Shown: positions 63,518-64,000 of the stretch, piece after piece
Numbering within the stretch: the stretch's first letter is position 1
Layout: each line of letters starts with the position of its first letter
Assembly: GCA_945290265.1 (NCBI GenBank)
Contig: CALYQW010000017.1
Span: 1-64,000 of the forward strand
Direction: 5' to 3'
Length of the DNA: 64,000 nucleotides
DNA from: an uncultured Erwinia sp.
GTDB lineage: Bacteria; Pseudomonadota; Gammaproteobacteria; Enterobacterales; Enterobacteriaceae
Program-made: the position numbers and the translations under genes
The notes under the pieces: generated by a model
Database searches by the model: none
What the model was told of the DNA's origin: nothing
What the model saw: the letters and a program-made list of their open reading frames with translations, nothing else

Positions 63518-64000
63518 TTACAGGCGGCTGTCCAGCCCCAGTTTATACAGTTCACGATATAACAGTTCCGATACATCACGGCGGGCAATGCGAGAGGAAT
63601 TATCCGGAGCCAGGGCAACCAGAATATCCTGCGTTTCCTCTTCAGGGATCTCCTCCTGATTAATGGTCATCAGCTCATCAATGACCCGTTCGATCAACGC
63701 TTCCTCATTAAAAATACATTCCACCATCGTTTTACCTTTAACGCTGTCCATAACGTTATCAAGGTAAGCATCACGCGCAGGCAGACGCGTTTCCTGTTGT
63801 ACTTCTTTATTAATAAATGCCCGGCTTTGATCCCCCCACAGCAAGTAACGCTTATATTCATGAGTCAAATGTTTCAGCGCATCATCCTGCAGGGTTTCCG
63901 CAATAATCTCCGTATCAGCAGCCTGCCAGGTAGTATAGTGACCGCCATGGGCCACCAGGTTATCAAGCTCTGGCAACTGATCGCTTATATCAACTTTTGA
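63518..64000 (-). CDS. C-terminal part of an unidentified protein upstream of tagJ
   Basis: The frame is open to the window edge, so only about 160 C-terminal residues are seen, including HGGHYTTWQAADTEIIAETL, ALKHLTHEYKRYLLWGDQSR and RRDVSELLYRELYKLGLDSR. It is acidic, predicted helical and without membrane segments. It is closely linked to tagJ (20 bases), so it is probably part of the type VI cluster. I do not recognise it as TssB, TssC, Hcp or ClpV. Confidence 0.6.
   Translation of the reverse strand, partial: SKVDISDQLPELDNLVAHGGHYTTWQAADTEIIAETLQDDALKHLTHEYKRYLLWGDQSRAFINKEVQQETRLPARDAYLDNVMDSVKGKTMVECIFNEEALIERVIDELMTINQEEIPEEETQDILVALAPDNSSRIARRDVSELLYRELYKLGLDSRL

Noticed and set aside
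56409-64000. A second ssrA 3' end marking the right end of an integrated element
   Set aside because: I found only short chance matches such as CAGCTCCA near 56520; no duplicate of the last 20 or so bases is visible in the window.

Overview
The window is chromosomal DNA of an Enterobacterales bacterium. Gene content and order, protein similarity to E. coli, and the tmRNA tag ANDENYALAA point to Erwiniaceae, most likely an Erwinia. I cannot fix the species. Several core genes are missing or broken (the isc tail, nadB, grcA), which suggests a host-restricted lineage under gene loss. The nicotinic acid requirement known for some Erwinia fits the broken nadB.

Positions 1-29.4 kb hold mostly minus-strand housekeeping genes. 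They are der-bamB-yfgM-hisS-ispG-rodZ-pilW, rlmN, ndk, then sseA (+), sseB-pepB, iscS, iscR, trmJ, suhB (+), csiE (+), a ugpBAEC glycerol-3-phosphate operon behind PhoB boxes, glyA, glnB, the small RNA GlmY and purL. Compared with the E. coli order, these are absent at their usual places: pbpC/yfhM (ndk-sseA), iscUA-hscBA-fdx-iscX (iscS-pepB), hmp (glyA-glnB) and glrR-qseG-glrK (glnB-purL).

Positions 29.6-56.4 kb hold mltF, tadA, pgpC, murQ with divergent yfhH, yfhL, then acpS-pdxJ-recO-era-rnc-lepB-lepA and a small secreted peptide gene. These are followed by rseC-rseB-rseA-rpoE, a nonsense-mutated nadB behind intact NadR boxes, trmN6, srmB, a decayed grcA, ung, grpE, nadK, recN, bamE, rnfH-ratA, smpB and ssrA (tmRNA).

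From 56.4 kb, right after the ssrA 3' end (a classic integration site), lies an island of decayed prophage and cargo genes. It holds a broken tail-fibre assembly gene, a broken tail fibre, a head-tail joining protein fused to tail-fibre sequence, an intact parallel beta-helix protein, a double-frameshifted rha, an intact AT-rich VOC protein, a gamma-glutamylcyclotransferase remnant fused to a truncated efflux adaptor, and a LysR remnant. The last 1.8 kb is part of a type VI secretion cluster (tssE, tagJ and one unidentified partial gene).

Regulatory sites that can be read directly include two NadR boxes, a perfect FNR box, a sigma32 promoter (grpE), a sigmaE promoter (rpoE), overlapping sigma54/sigma70 elements at glmY, PhoB boxes (ugpB), PurR boxes (purL, possibly glyA), a LexA-like box (recN) and an IscR-type region (iscR). 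A dispersed intergenic repeat with a compensated hairpin and degenerate TTGACC/TGGTCG hexamers occurs at 1-66 and 11037-11236, with shorter relatives at 17222-17256 and 41946-41976.
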